Of a stretch of 64,000 bases of DNA, positions 39,556 to 53,454 are shown piece after piece (the first letter of the stretch is position 1; every line of letters begins with the position of its first letter). The DNA is from Dermatophagoides farinae. Taxonomy: Eukaryota; Arthropoda; Arachnida; Sarcoptiformes; Pyroglyphidae. The notes beneath the pieces were generated by a model. That model was not told the DNA's origin. It ran no database searches and saw only the letters and a list, made by a program, of their open reading frames with translations. Both the position numbers and the translations under genes were made by a program. Location of the stretch: NCBI RefSeq assembly GCF_024713945.1, contig NC_134683.1, forward strand, positions 2,594,501 through 2,658,500, in the 5' to 3' direction.

Positions 39556-42500
39556 TATTTTTGTTTTATAAAATAGAAATAGAAATAATAAAATAAAAAA
39601 AAAGTGTTTACGATTACGATGATGATGATGATGAATAATAAAAACAAAATTCCCATTTTCCAGTATGACCAGATTGAAATTGATCCATTGAATGAATGAA
39701 TGTCATGATCATCATCATCAAATCAAACTTATTGTGCAAGACGGTGATCAATGTAGAAATGTTGTAACAATTTGTTTGTTTTTTGTTTTGGTCCGCTTCA
39801 AAGATGCCATTGTCATTGTTATCCATCCAAAATTTTTTTTTCACATAAAAACAAATTATGATTATAAAGGATTGTGTTGTAAAGAGAAAAACATTGAGAA
39901 AACAATTTTTGTTTGTCTCAAATAATAGAAAAATCGATTCGAAATTCTTTTTTTTCCATTTGAAATTCAATCTTTTTTTTTCTTTCTCTGTTCCATGTTT
40001 GAGTGATGATTAAAACCGGCCGGCCAACTAATCGAATGATCATCATCATCATCATCATCAGCACGTATGTGAAATGAAAATAAATGGCAGAAAATGAAAG
40101 AAGAACAAAATTTCGATAAAAAATTGACATTCCATTTGATTGTAGAATATAAAAAAAAGAGAGAAGAAAAATAATTGAAAATTTCCAACCAATAACAACA
40201 ATGGATTCGTTTTTAGATTCAATTGTATTTGGAATTATTTATATTCTTTTCTGAACACAAACACCTTTCTACTAACGAGATTGATTCGCAGAAAATGAAA
40301 CAGAATTTGATTTGTTTAATGTTAAAAAGGAATCCAGATGAGAAACATGAATATTCTTTTCGTGAATCCCATGAGACAAAGAATGAACAGAATCAAGTTT
40401 TTTGTTCTATTTTTTTTTTTTTTTTTTGATTACGTCAATTACCATTTTAAATGTGGCTAATAGGTTTTCCACCTTTCATTGTGTACATGATTCGCGATCG
40501 GTCGGGTGTAGGTTCCGTTTTTGTGTTTTTTTTTTGTTTTGTTTTTCGGTTTCTCATTCTTCATCTGTGTTAGATTCATTTCATTCAGAATTTCTATTCC
40601 TGTTCTGGTTCAATTTATAAGGTCAATTGAGTTTAGTCATTTTATTTCTGTTTTCAGATTCAATTCAATTCCGTATCATTCATGAATTTTGTTTGTTTAA
40701 AGTTGTAAAAAGTTTTTATTGAAAATTATGATCACCACCATCATCAAGAAATAAAATTGAAGAATTTTTAATTGCAATTTAAACAAGAGAAAAATTCTGT
40801 CATATTTTTTTTCGCTCATATTTAATTTTAAATTTCAAAATTCAAAATAGCGAAAAAATTTTCCCACTTCATCATCTGTTTTTTTCAAACGTGACAATCA
40901 TTTTTTTTCTCATTCTTTTCATTGAACAATTCAATTTTAATTTCAAAATGAATATAACAACACAGAATAATAATAGTTTGACCAAGTGGAAAGGTTTCAT
41001 TCATTTTGTTTGAATTATTTTTTTTTTGATTTCTTTCAATTTCTGGTTTTTTTTCTGTTAATAAACCGTATTTTTCTCCACCATTTTCATTTTCTCATTT
41101 TGATTTGGTTGAGAATCTGATCAAATATCCAAAAAAAAACCAAATGTTCGTGAAAGTCTGTTGGGACTGGTGTTTTTTTTTCTTGTTGGAACATTTGGCC
41201 TCATTCTCGGTTTGATGGTACAATGGTAGATACAAGAGAAAAAAAAGCAAACAAAAAAAATTAAATCAAATTGAAATGAATATACTATACATTCCAATTC
41301 AGTTTGGATTGATTTGTTTGTTTGTTTTTTTTGGTTGGCCATCAAAAAAGGCAAAAAACCAAATAAAAAAAAACAAACAAACAAACAATGTACCGAAGAA
41401 TCTAGTGGTTGACATTTCAATTGGAATGATTCAGAATGAAATTTATCACAGAATCTGTCGACCATTGTAAAACGATTGCTATATATGATCATTATTAATA
41501 TTTGAAAAAATGATAATAATTCAAAAAAAAAATTCCTCGTCAATTTAATTCCAAAAAAACACCAGCATTTTATTAAGCCTCAAACGGAAAAAAAACATCA
41601 AACGAAAATTTCAAAATAAGGAGAAGAAGAAGAAAAATACATAAGTGAATTAAAAATAACTATACACGAATGCAGAATATTCTAAATAAATCATTAAACC
41701 ATAAATAATGGAAACAAATGACAATTCTAGTGACGACGATGATGCTAATAATTTTGGTTATTTAAATGATAAATCTTTTTTGCCGAATCACAAGATAAAG
41801 AGTTCCAGAATAAGGACCACCAGAATAATGACAAGTAAATCATGATTTTTTTGTTGCTTAAAAAAATTAATTTTTTTTTTGTTGGGGGCGAGGGGAAGTA
41901 AAATTTTTGAATTTGTTAGTTTGATTTTGATTTGCAACAAGAAAAAATATTTGATTCTTTCGTTCCATTGAATATTAATGAATAAAGGAATTTTTCAATG
42001 GAAAAACATTTTTAATTTGAAACAAAAAAAAATGATTCGTTATTCAATATTCAATTCGATCCTATTATTATCCGATTATAATGATTTTTATGAATATGAT
42101 TGCCAAATTTGTACCGAAACAGAAATTAAAAAAAAATTGATTTACGATTTTATCTGGCCAATTTATTGCGTATCATCTATTTTATTCCATTTTTTCATGC
42201 AAAAAAAAATATGTATTCTACACACACAAACACAATGATTACATATGAAGATTTTTAAATTCATAACGCCCATGTCATTGTCATATAGTCATTAATAGTT
42301 ATTTTTGGTTGTTTTTTTTTCTTGTTGTTCTTATTGTACTATTGCATAACACACACACACACAAAGACAAAGACAAAGACAGTATTGGTAATAAGATTTG
42401 TGTGATTTGCTGTAACATTTCATAATGATTACCAATTCAAAAACAATTTACTTGCTTTTGAACAAAATGTAAAGTAATGGTACCTTTTATCATTGTCATT

Positions 42501-43702
42501 AGGTTTTTTTTTTTTTTTGGTCTGTTTATAATGTTCAATTAATGTTTGTAGAAATGGAAAAAAAGCATTATGGATTATGAAAGAGTTGATGATAGATGAT
42601 TCATTGGAAATGAATGAAATAATTACTGTCTATGTGTGTCTGTCTGTCGAAAAAATGTATTGCCCTCCAGTGTAATTTTGAAAATAAGATGAAATGAAAT
42701 GAAGAGAAAACGACAACAACAACAACAACAACGACAAATGAATCAAAATTTTGTGTTTTTTGGTCATATTCAATTCAAACGTTGATTGTTGTTTCTTATA
42801 GCAATGATGATGTAAATTGAAAATGACAAATAATAACTATGAAGATTTTTTTTTTTGTATTCATAAGTATATGAAACGAGAAGAATTCAAAGTACAGCCA
42901 TTGGTTTGTTTTTTTTCGTTTTGTTCCTATTCCTGTGAATAGTGAATACATATTTTTTTCTCAACTGTTTCCTTATGATCATGTTTTTGACAATACTATA
43001 ATGATGATGAAATGGAATGAATATTCCATGATGATGTTTTCATTTTAAAAAAATGTGTGTGTGCGTGTGATTATAATGACGCTAATATAGCACACACACA
43101 CACACACAAATTTTTGGCCAAATCAAATGGTAAGAAAAACAGAATTCATCTAAATTGAACAATAATAACATAATTCATATTGATGAATATAACCTATTTA
43201 TATTCATATATATATATTTTGATGGTAGTGAACGAATATTTTCTTATTTTTTGTTCAATTTTGATAAATCGATTCGATTATAACAACAATTTGCTTCTGG
43301 CAAATTGATTAATATCATTCAAATAATAAAATTGTCGATGATACATTGATATATGTGAAACATTTGTTGTTGTTGTTGTTGCTGTTGTTGAAGAAGAAAT
43401 GTATGAATTTCAGAATCAATTTCCATTCGAAACAGCCATATGCAAGAATTTTTCTTTACTCAAAAGAATCGAAAAAAATTGGGTGTGTTTGTTTTTCATA
43501 TTTTTTTTTCTCTCCCAATTCTCATATTACACACCATTCAAAACAAGTTTTTTTTTTTGCTTTTTATGACCTTATCTCACTTCAACACTATATTCCACCA
43601 CAGAGAAATTGTATATTCTGTTTTGAACAACAACAACAACAACAAAATCCAATTTCAATGTTCTTGTCACTTGAGATTTGTAGATCGTAAACATTGAGAA
43701 TT

Positions 43703-43703
<1 letters not shown>

Positions 43704-43763
<60 letters not shown>
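43704..43763. repeat. (TCA)20 trinucleotide microsatellite
   Basis: Twenty perfect TCA units, the reverse-complement counterpart of the GAT-type tracts elsewhere. Confidence 0.95.
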
Positions 43764-43764
<1 letters not shown>

Positions 43765-45376
43765 TGTTACAAATGATCGAAAAATATTTTTTCGAAAATA
43801 ATAAAATTCCGATTAATGTAATAACAATTTTTTTTGATTTATATTATTTTCCGGGTCATCAACTTTAAATTTAAAAAAAAAAATTTTTTTCTTTTCACTC
43901 TTTTAAAATCAATTGAGAATTTTTTTTTATTTTCAATTCTTGATGAACTCAATGGCGCCATCAACCGGGTAAAATTCAAATCATTAAATAGTTTTCGACG
44001 TTACTCCTTAGATGGCAGAATCAAATGGATTTTTTTTTTTTTTGAAAATAACGCACAAAAAATATGAAAAAAAAAATTTTGAAAATAAAAAAAAAAACGA
44101 AGAAATTAATGTCGAAACGCAAGGATAACCAATAATTGGAAACAAACAAACAAACACAGCACACACACACATGAATGTTATGTGGATGTGTTTTTTTTTT
44201 TTTTTTTGTATATATGGTTCCAACAGATAATTTTGAAGGATAATTTTTTTCTAATATTACTGAATGTAATGTTTAAAGGGTTAACCTTGTCGTTTCATTA
44301 GCACATTTTCTCATCATCATCATCATCATCAATAACATTATCATCAAATTTTCGAAAAATAAAAAAAAATGTTCAACACTCATTATGGACATATTGATGG
44401 CGAAAAAAGCATTCATGATGATGACGATGATGATGAAATTTTATTTCATAGGACAATTTTCTGGAACAGTAAATAAAATGAATGAATGAATGCAAAATGT
44501 CCATTGTGAATCAATCAATGGAAATAACAACAACTGTGTAATACAGTAATAAAAGTAAAAAAACATTGGAAGTAGCAAATTAAGGTGCAATGACATAATT
44601 TTTTTTTCTATAATTTACTTCACTTCACTTTGCCATTGTCTTTTTTTTCACTATATTGAATGCCATGAAATATGATAATGATTGTCCATTGCATTGTTAT
44701 TTATTATATTATATTAAGTTCCTAAATTCCTAAATTGATTCAATTCAATTGCAAGAGAGAAACAAATGGAAAAAAATTCATCATTTCTAAAAATGATGAA
44801 ATTTTTTCCATTTGTTTTGAATTCTAAATGAATTGTATGCGAAATATAATGGAATGAAAATCTACATTTTTTTCGTTTGAATACAGAATTCCGTATTGGA
44901 TAGAGAATGAATTATAAAAGTGAAGTTTAACTGTAGATTTCTGTTTTGTGTGTGTGACCTTACTGTACTATTTCAAAAGCATCAGCAAACTATAGTTTCA
45001 AGAATAAAAAAAAAGTTCTAGAATCTCTTTTGTGTTAAAAATAAAAAAAAATGGCGCCATGATATGAATGTATTATATGTTACTACTACTAGCACCTACT
45101 ATTTTTTTTAGCAGCAGGGTTCCAAAATTATGATGATAGAAGTGTCTTGTGTGTCTGTGTCTGTGTGTGTTGCCAACACTACTGCCATTTTGTAACCATC
45201 ATAATCATCATCATCATGATGATCATCATTTTCGACAACAACAACAACAACCTAGAATAGGGAGAAATGAATGAATGAATGGAGAAAAAAAATTTGAACA
45301 AAAACCACCATCATCATCAATGTGTTTGTGATACAGTAGTGAAGAAAAAAAAATCATACGACAACGAATAAACGAA

Positions 45377-45479
<103 letters not shown>

Positions 45480-46079
45480 ACATTTTTCATTTTATTTTTT
45501 TTTATTCTTGAATATTCTTGTTGTCGTTGTTATTCTCTGGAACCACAAAAAACACACACACACACAAAGAGATAAAAATATGTGGCCTACCATATATGTA
45601 ATAGTAAAGTTTGATATTCATTTTTTTTTTTTTTTGGTTTGTTTGTTGCTTGTTACCGAATATATAATCCATTTATTCATTCATCTATCCATCTATATCT
45701 ATTCTTGATGATGATGATGATGATGATGTCCCATTGGTTTCACTTTATATTTTTTTTTTCATTCGATGCTGTGTGTTGGATAGTTTAGCCGTTTGGCCTA
45801 TTAGAATTCTGTATATGTGTGTGTGTATGGAATATTCGTGAAAGTGTGTGTGTGTGTGTGTGTGTTGTGTTTGTGTTTGTTTTTTTTTTGTCGTAGGTTG
45901 ATGGAAAAAGAATAAAACATTTGTATGTGAAAAATATTCTTTACATGCATGTAACAAAAGAAAATAGAATTGGGGTGAGAGAAAAAAAAAACACTTTAGC
46001 TATAGAGAGAGAGAGAGAAAAAAAAAGAGATGAATAAAAATAAAAAAGTTTCAGGGTGAGAAATATGTGAGGGGTGTAT

Positions 46080-46208
<129 letters not shown>

Positions 46209-49200
46209 AGCAAACCCTAAGAGACTTTGATCATCATTATCATCATCATCATCATCATCATCGTTCCAATACCAATAAATAACAACGAAACAACAAACAG
46301 AAAAAAAGTGTGATCCATCCGAGTTAGAGAGAGAGAGAGAGAGAGAGAAAAAAAAACAAAATTTAATGTCTGTGTGTATTGCAAACCAATCTTCTGGGTT
46401 GTTGTTGTTGTTGTTGTCGTTGTTGTTGTTAATGTTTTCATCATTCATATAGTTCCATATTTTTTTATTATTATAATATTGAATCATGGATTCATTTTCA
46501 TTCCATCATCATCATCATCATCATCATTATCACATATCTAGACTATCTCTTTTCATCATTAGATTTTCAATGAATTTTTTTTTACTTGTTCACAATATTT
46601 GTTGTTTGTGTGTTTATGGATGGGAGAGGGGGGTAATATGATGATGACGACGAGAATTTTTGTTTTTTTTTTATTTTTGATTTTTATTCTTGGGTTAATA
46701 ATAATATTCTGTCAGTGTGTGTGTGTGTGTGTGTATGTTTGGGTGTGTAGGTGTTTATTTAGAAATCAATTATTTTTTTTTCTGACGAAAGTAATATATT
46801 CATTTCCGGTTAATTTGTGTGCGAGTTTGTGTGTGTGTGTGTGTGTGTGTTCGAAAAATCAAATTCAATTCTGATTTACAAACGAATTTTGTTTTGTAGG
46901 CAAATCTGAATTTATTTTTTGTTCATTAAATTAAATTCTGTAATTGATCCCATTCCTATTGGTGGTATTATGATCATTATTATTATCATGCTGTGTGTGT
47001 ATGTGTGTGTGCACCAGATTTGTAATCACCAGAAACAATGGAATCAGGAATTGGGAAATTTTTTTATTATTATTTCGTAAACAATGGAAAAACCAAAAAA
47101 AAACAAAAAAAGATTTTTTAGGTTTTGGACGGGACAAAAAGAACAACAACAACAACAACAACAAAAAATCTGGTAGAGAAAAAAAAGCCAATTATCATTT
47201 GACCAATTTTGATTGACATTCTATATTTCAAGAGATTTTTTTTCATTTCATTCTGTAGTTTAGATATTTGATTGCAAACAACAATTCCTACCGATTGGAT
47301 CGATTTCATTTTGTTTTCATGTCGGAATCGTTGTTGTTGTTGTTTTTGTTGTTTTTTTCATTTGAAAGTTTCCATTACAATTTTGATCAAATATTCAAAG
47401 CAGGAAATTGGCAGTGGTATTATTTAATGAATAAACATAACACAAAGAACAGACGATTAATAAAGTGTAGGGCATGTGTGGAATATAGTGGAAACAACAA
47501 CAACAACAACAACAAAAGCAGAAAATCCCAAAAAAAAATAAAATAAAATAGAATTTCCTATCTATAGCATTATAATGCTAATCTATTTTTTCCAAAATGT
47601 CCAATAATAATCACATTTTTTTCTCTCTCTCTGTTGTGGTTCATTGTTATAACGGTATAACAGTGAGCGCATGACTTTTGGTCTTGTTTTGTTTTTTTCC
47701 CCTTCTTTAACAAGATCACATTCTGTTTACGGGTTTTTTCATTGATAATGATGATGATCGGTTTAGTCAAACCGCTACCGCTACTGCCGTATTCTGTAGA
47801 GGTGAACGTTGTCAATTATTATTATTATTATTTGTGTTCCATTGAAATGGGGAAAAGAAATGGTGAATCTTATGATCAGCCATCGTGTAAATATTGTTGT
47901 TGTTTAGGTTTCTGGTTTGTGTGTATGGTTGATACACAATCACATATAGGCTGTATATTCTGTAATATTGAGATTTTGGTGTCTATTCTGCGGCTGTTAT
48001 GGAACAAACCGATTCTATGATATCTGTGCGTGTGTATGTGTGTGGTCTATGATCACTTTGGTTCCGCAAATTGAACCCGAAGAAATATATGGATGAAAAT
48101 AAATAAATAAAAAAAAAAGAATAACCTGAATCAATGATATACTGGATTCTTGTGACTACTACCGCTACCGCTACTACCACTACTACTATTTACCAAAGAT
48201 GTTGTTATTCTTGTTGTTGATATTTGCCATAGGCGTTAGCGATTTTTGAAGAAACCGAAAAAAATATCAGACCATAGATCCAAAATAAAAAAAAACTGAT
48301 GGACTTAACTAATACATAGGGAATAGTGTACGTGTGTGGACCAAAAAAAAAAAAAAAAAAAATCGGTGTACACCGAACATAGAATTTCGTCACAATGGAA
48401 AATGTCTATGTCTATTTTGTTGTTGTTGTTGAATAAATGATTTTCATTGTGTTTAATAATTTTTTTACCGTGTTGATGATGAGTTCCAAGATCAGAATCG
48501 AATCAATACACGCAAGCGTATTTGAAATGAACGTCAAATAAATTAATAAATACATTGGACTTGTTTTTTTTTTTTTTTTTTGATGACCACACTTCCTATC
48601 CAAGATTCTCTAAATAAACGACAAACAATAGTTGTTGTTGTTGTTGATGATGTTATTCTTCACGATTCTTTGTTCACCATTTCACTTTGGAACGATTATT
48701 ATCACAATGCAGATTGTCTAGATTCTTAAGGAATTTTTTTTGTTACAATTTTGAACAAAGAAAAAAAAACAAGCAAATTGCAAATAACCAGCTCAATGTA
48801 GGCGTTTTTGTTTTCAAGAATAAATGAATAATACCGAAACAATCATTCCAGAATCGTATAGAAGCAAAAAAAAAACGTAACAAAAGAGAAAAAAATTGAC
48901 ATTCACTGTACGGAAAAAAAGGTATTAGAAACAGGTAATCAATTATTAAATTGTGCAACATTTATAGGTGCACAAAGTGAAAAAAACAACAACTAAAGAA
49001 TGACAAACAAACAAACAAGGTAGCAAAAAAAACGAAAGACAACAAAAGCTTTTTTGCTTGTGTGTTTGTGTATGGCACATTTGAAGACAGAACAGTCAAA
49101 ATGACTAGAATTTTTTTCCCCTTCTTCCTTGTATAATAAAAAAACAATTGAAGATGAGAAAAAAAAACAGGAATCCAGACAAAATAATAATAAATTATCA

Positions 49201-49544
49201 GTTTATATAATCAAAATAAAGTTGACAGAAACTAGAATTTTCAATGGAAAAAAAAAAGAAAATTCTCATTTGATATATTATTATGAAATAGATCTGCAAT
49301 GTGTGAGATAAGTTTTTTTTTCTTCTTCTTGAAAAAAAATTCAGTGCAAGTTTTTCACCAAGAATTACCTATTTAGTGACATTGATATTATTAAATGTTG
49401 TTGTTGTTGTTTTGGTTTTTGTTTTTGTTTTTTTTTGTAATTAAAGTTCATAAACACAATTAAAAATTGGTGATCATTATCATGGGTGTGTGTGTGTGTG
49501 TGTGAAACAAACAGACCAAAAATTGCATTGAACATTTAATTAGC

Positions 49545-49658
49545 CTTTGGTCACATTAGCGCCGATTTTGCCCAAACCAAAAAATAAAAAAGAAATGGCC
49601 ATTTGGTAGGATTTAGCCAGTTTGATCCAGTTAGACTGTAGCTGTAATGTGGCCAAAG
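49545..49658. mobile_element. Small inverted-repeat element, MITE-like (about 114 bp)
   Basis: The ends CTTTGGTCACATTAGC (49545..49560) and GCTGTAATGTGGCCAAAG (49641..49658) are reverse complements except for one mismatch and a 2-nt indel. The block is visibly richer in G+C than its surroundings and contains a 12-bp palindrome, AAATGGCCATTT (49593..49604). AATT occurs just outside both ends (AATTAG, AATTGA) but no clear target-site duplication can be fixed. It has no transposase. The - strand is open across it (ends IGANVTKG), which I regard as coincidental. Superfamily not assigned; a structured ncRNA is an alternative. Confidence 0.4.
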
Positions 49659-51218
49659 AATTGAAATTCTAGAATATACTCTTTTTATATGGAATAACAA
49701 ACAAAATTTATCAAAACACACAAAATGCCCATTATCAATTCTTTTCTCAGTTTTCTATTGCTTTTTTTTCTTCGTTTTGTTGTTGTTATTAATAATTTTT
49801 AGTTTTTTTAGATCGATTTCCATTAGCTTTGTGATATTTTTGTAGACGAAATTCATTCATTCCTATTTTCATGTAGTAGATTATTAATTTCTTATAATTT
49901 TATTTCACTATTTGAATATTGATTGATACATCATCAATGAGTTGTAGTAGATTGATGCGTGTTTATTATAAATTGATTTTGATCTATGATATATATATAT
50001 GGTGATTATCAATGGATAATTTCTTGTTAACAAGTTAACAAATTATATATTCATAATAATAATCGATGTAAACACGAATAATCATAATCAAATATATATA
50101 TCGAAATAATCTCCAAATACATAGCCATAGGGTTATTTAAACATTTTGAATAACAAAAAAAAAAAATTGGCTAAATTGCTAAAAACACCAAATACAAATG
50201 CATCATGCGATATACCGCAAATCGTGATTATTGGCCAATCATTATCGATTGATTATCAACATTATAATGTGGCAAGATGCTATAGCAGTAGTTTGTTTAT
50301 TTGTTTGTTAGCAAATATAATAGTAACAACAAACCACAACACACACAAGCTCACAAATCGACACCTTGATTTGAATTCCAGTTTTTTATATTTTCAAACA
50401 TTATCCTCAACATCATTATCATCACCATCATCATCATGGCAATAGACATAATTGAAAAATAACGTCTATAACAATGATTGGATAAAATAGAGAGAGAGAC
50501 AGCAACAGGTAAAAATTTTTTTGTTTGTGATGTTGTTGGTGTATAGTATAGTATATACTGATGATGATAAATGACGAATAAACGAAATGAAACAAAACGA
50601 AACTTGAAACTTGAAATTTTCTTTTTATGATTTCTTTGTAGGAAAAAAAAACTTGAAATATTCATTGAAAAAAAAACCAAAAAAAAAAAAAAGAAAGAAA
50701 CAAAAAAAGTTCATTGACGTAACCTGTACATGTGTGTGTGTGTGTGTCTCAGTGTTATATAAGAAGAAGAAACCGCGCCAACATTTGAAAATTGTTTTCA
50801 AATCATCATCATCATCATCAACATCCACATTGATTGAAATATGAAATTTTAAATTTAAAAAAAAATTTTCCACAAATTTTTTTTTCTGAGCAAAGAAAGA
50901 AAAAAAATATTTTTCTTTATCTTTATCTTTGCCATTTATTATTATTACGAAATTCCTATGGCAACAGTTTGAAATAAGAAAAAAAAGAGGAAAAAAAATG
51001 ACCGAATGACAATGACAGAATCCGGTTTTTTTTCACGATGGAAAACAAAAATCATTGAAATTTTTTTTTCTTTTATAAAATGAAATAAACAAAACAAAAC
51101 AAAACAAAATGGACAGACTTCAGTGGCCACAATGACAACAACAACAACAAAGATGACATCCTTGCACAAACTATTTTCTATGAATAAAAAATTTTATTAC
51201 TGTTACTGTTACTATTAG

Positions 51219-51261
51219 CAGTGGTCCGCAGCCTAAAAAAAAAAAAGTTTGGAAAACGCTG
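51219..51261 (-). mobile_element. Possible hAT transposon terminus (fragment)
   Basis: Read on the - strand the 43 bp run CAGCGTTTTCCAAAC, then T12 and AGGCTGCGGACCACTG. hAT elements often begin with CAGNG, then a CAAAC + T-tract + GCGGACC pattern, from general knowledge of the superfamily. No second terminus, 8-bp duplication or transposase is seen, so at most this is a short relic. Confidence 0.3.
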
Positions 51262-51790
51262 ATATTGGCAAATGTGAATTCATTTACCAATAGAATTCAT
51301 TGGCGTCTGTGTGTGTGTGTGTGTGTGGAATGTGTGTGTGTGTGTGAAATTCATCTTTTGGCTGCTGGAATTTTTTTGATCATCATTTTTTTTTCTCACA
51401 CACTAACAAACACACTAAGGTCATCCAACCAGAGAGAGAGAAAAAAAAATTCATCTGTCTGAATCTAAAAAAAAATGATATTTCATTCAGACAAAACAAA
51501 AGCAAAAAATAAAAATAAAATCAAAATTTAAATGCTAATTGTCGCTGTCGTTAAAGTGAATATAATTAAGTAATGTGAATTGAATGTAAAAAAACAAAAC
51601 AAAACAAAACTCATTTTAAACTTGTTCGCCTACTGCTATTTTGGGTATCACTACTACTACTACTAGCTTGGAAAGCAAAAAAAAAAATGAAATGAAATGA
51701 TGAAATTCCCTTCTCATATAAAATTGAGATTTTGCAGAAACTGAAAAATTGAAAAATAAAAAAAACAGAATTATCCATGGCCGATTAGCC

Positions 51791-51819
51791 TGATTGATTG
51801 ATTGATTGATTGATTGATT
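51791..51819. repeat. (TGAT)7 microsatellite
   Basis: Seven perfect TGAT units. Confidence 0.9.
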
Positions 51820-52102
51820 ATAATCTATTATTTTATCTCGATAAAAAATATTCTAATTGAAAATTTTTTTTTTGGTCCGATTATTATTCATTCAAAATCC
51901 AATGTAGATCATTTGTTGTTGTTGTTGTTGTTGTTTGTTTCTAGATATTTTCAACTTTTTTTTCGCTTCAAACTTTATTAGAATAGAATGAGAAAAAAAA
52001 CAAGTTTTTTTCACTCAAATATTTCAACAACAACAACAACAACAAAAAAACTTTGTTCATCTATTTTAATCAAAAGGTGGAATAGTTGAAAATAGAAATA
52101 GA

Positions 52103-52103
<1 letters not shown>

Positions 52104-52138
<35 letters not shown>
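52104..52138. repeat. (AAC)n microsatellite
   Basis: Nearly twelve AAC units, typical of the many CAA/TTG tracts in the window. Confidence 0.9.
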
Positions 52139-52192
52139 GAACAACGAGATCATCATCATCATCTTTTATGATCTTTATTCAAAGAGTATCGT

Positions 52193-52224
<32 letters not shown>

Positions 52225-52621
52225 TGGAGATTCAAAATAGTGACCAATTATATCCTCTTTTGCTTGTTGAAATGAACAAAACTTTGAAATGTTTAAAGAA
52301 AAAAAAGAGGAGTATAAAAAAAATGATATGCCAAAAAAAAGGATCTGAACACTCAGATTCTGAGCATTGATTTGTTTAAATGAAAATGTTTTTTTTTCTG
52401 GTTAAGAAACACATGATGATGATGATGATGAACATCATCGAATCATCATCATAATCTAAATATATACACAATGGTCAATATCTTGCGCGACAAGATTTGT
52501 TCAAGATGCCGATGTCGATGTCTTTCTCCTCCCTTCATCATCATCATCATCGTTCTATCTAATCTTCATTGATCATCTAATAGAGCTCGATGATGATGAT
52601 GATGTGCAATGTTGATTATTT

Positions 52622-52623
<2 letters not shown>

Positions 52624-52652
<29 letters not shown>
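52624..52652. repeat. (TG)14 microsatellite
   Basis: Fourteen perfect TG units, followed by degenerate TG repeats. Confidence 0.9.
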
Positions 52653-52851
52653 CTGTGTATGCTTGTGTGTATTGATCGGTCAGGTTAGGTTAAGTTAGGA
52701 CTAAATTTGTATCATCTTTTGTTGTTGTTGTTGTTATTATTATTATTATTAGCTTGAAATGGAATAATTCATTTCAAATTGGCCAACAACAGAAATAAAA
52801 AAAAAACTCATTCGGCTTTTTCGCTTGTTGTTGTTCATTTTTCACCGTTGT

Positions 52852-52853
<2 letters not shown>

Positions 52854-52882
<29 letters not shown>
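52854..52882. repeat. (AC)14 microsatellite
   Basis: Fourteen perfect AC units. A complementary TG tract lies about 200 bp to the left, so the two could pair as an inverted repeat. Confidence 0.9.
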
Positions 52883-52885
<3 letters not shown>

Positions 52886-53444
52886 CTATTATATAATAAA
52901 CAGAGAGAAAAAAAAAGTCATGGCATTTTTTTTTTTTTTTTGACACCCAACATCATCATCATCATCATCATAGACAAACAATTTCTTTTTCTGTTTTTTT
53001 TTTGTTTTGTAGCCGGCCCCATTTTGAGCTATGTCACGAAATGACCTCTGTGAATGAAAGAAAAAAAAATAGTTATCTTTATATATTATTTCATCGCAAC
53101 AACGAAAAAAAAAATTTCATTCATTCATTCATTTTTTATTTTAACTTTTATTCAATCATCCAACGCACACACATACACACACAAACGAAGCAGTTTTTTT
53201 TCACAGAGCATACCTAGTAGTAGTTGTTGTAGCAGCATTGATGAATGACAAATGATCCAATATTTTTTTTTATCCAGAAAAAATATAGATTATTATTTGT
53301 GTTAAAAATCCGTTATTTTTATCATAGTTTAACCCGTTTTCATCAATTATATGATGATCATAATTCATTTTGGATATCGTTTTTTTCAAATGTATCATTT
53401 GAAATAGGTTTGTTATTGTTGTTTTTTGTTTTTTTTTTTGTTTT

Positions 53445-53454
53445 TTGGCGCCAA
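53445..53454. promoter_or_regulatory. E2F-like palindrome TTGGCGCCAA, second copy
   Basis: Same 15-base context as upstream of TOP3A (TTTTGGCGCCAATAA). About 50 bp to the right is CCAGGTGGCG, resembling a CTCF-type core. Together they make this a candidate promoter or insulator, but no confident gene is attached. Confidence 0.3.

Noticed and set aside
47640-47690. tRNA-like string (AACGGTATAACAGTGAGCGCATGAC)
   Set aside because: No matching acceptor stem, no TTCGA T-loop and no closed anticodon stem. I found no credible tRNA anywhere in the window.
49545-49680. Terminal exon on the - strand ending GKIGANVTKG, preceded by TCTAG
   Set aside because: The block has near-perfect inverted ends and GC-richer codons unlike the real genes here, so an inverted-repeat element explains it better. 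No family matched.
50146-50445. 99-codon ORF with mixed composition
   Set aside because: Opens with poly-Lys from an A-run and ends in CAT repeats; no family similarity recognised and no promoter or poly(A) context.
52624-52882. TG and AC tracts as arms of an inverted-repeat element
   Set aside because: Complementarity is only the simple repeat; the flanks do not match.
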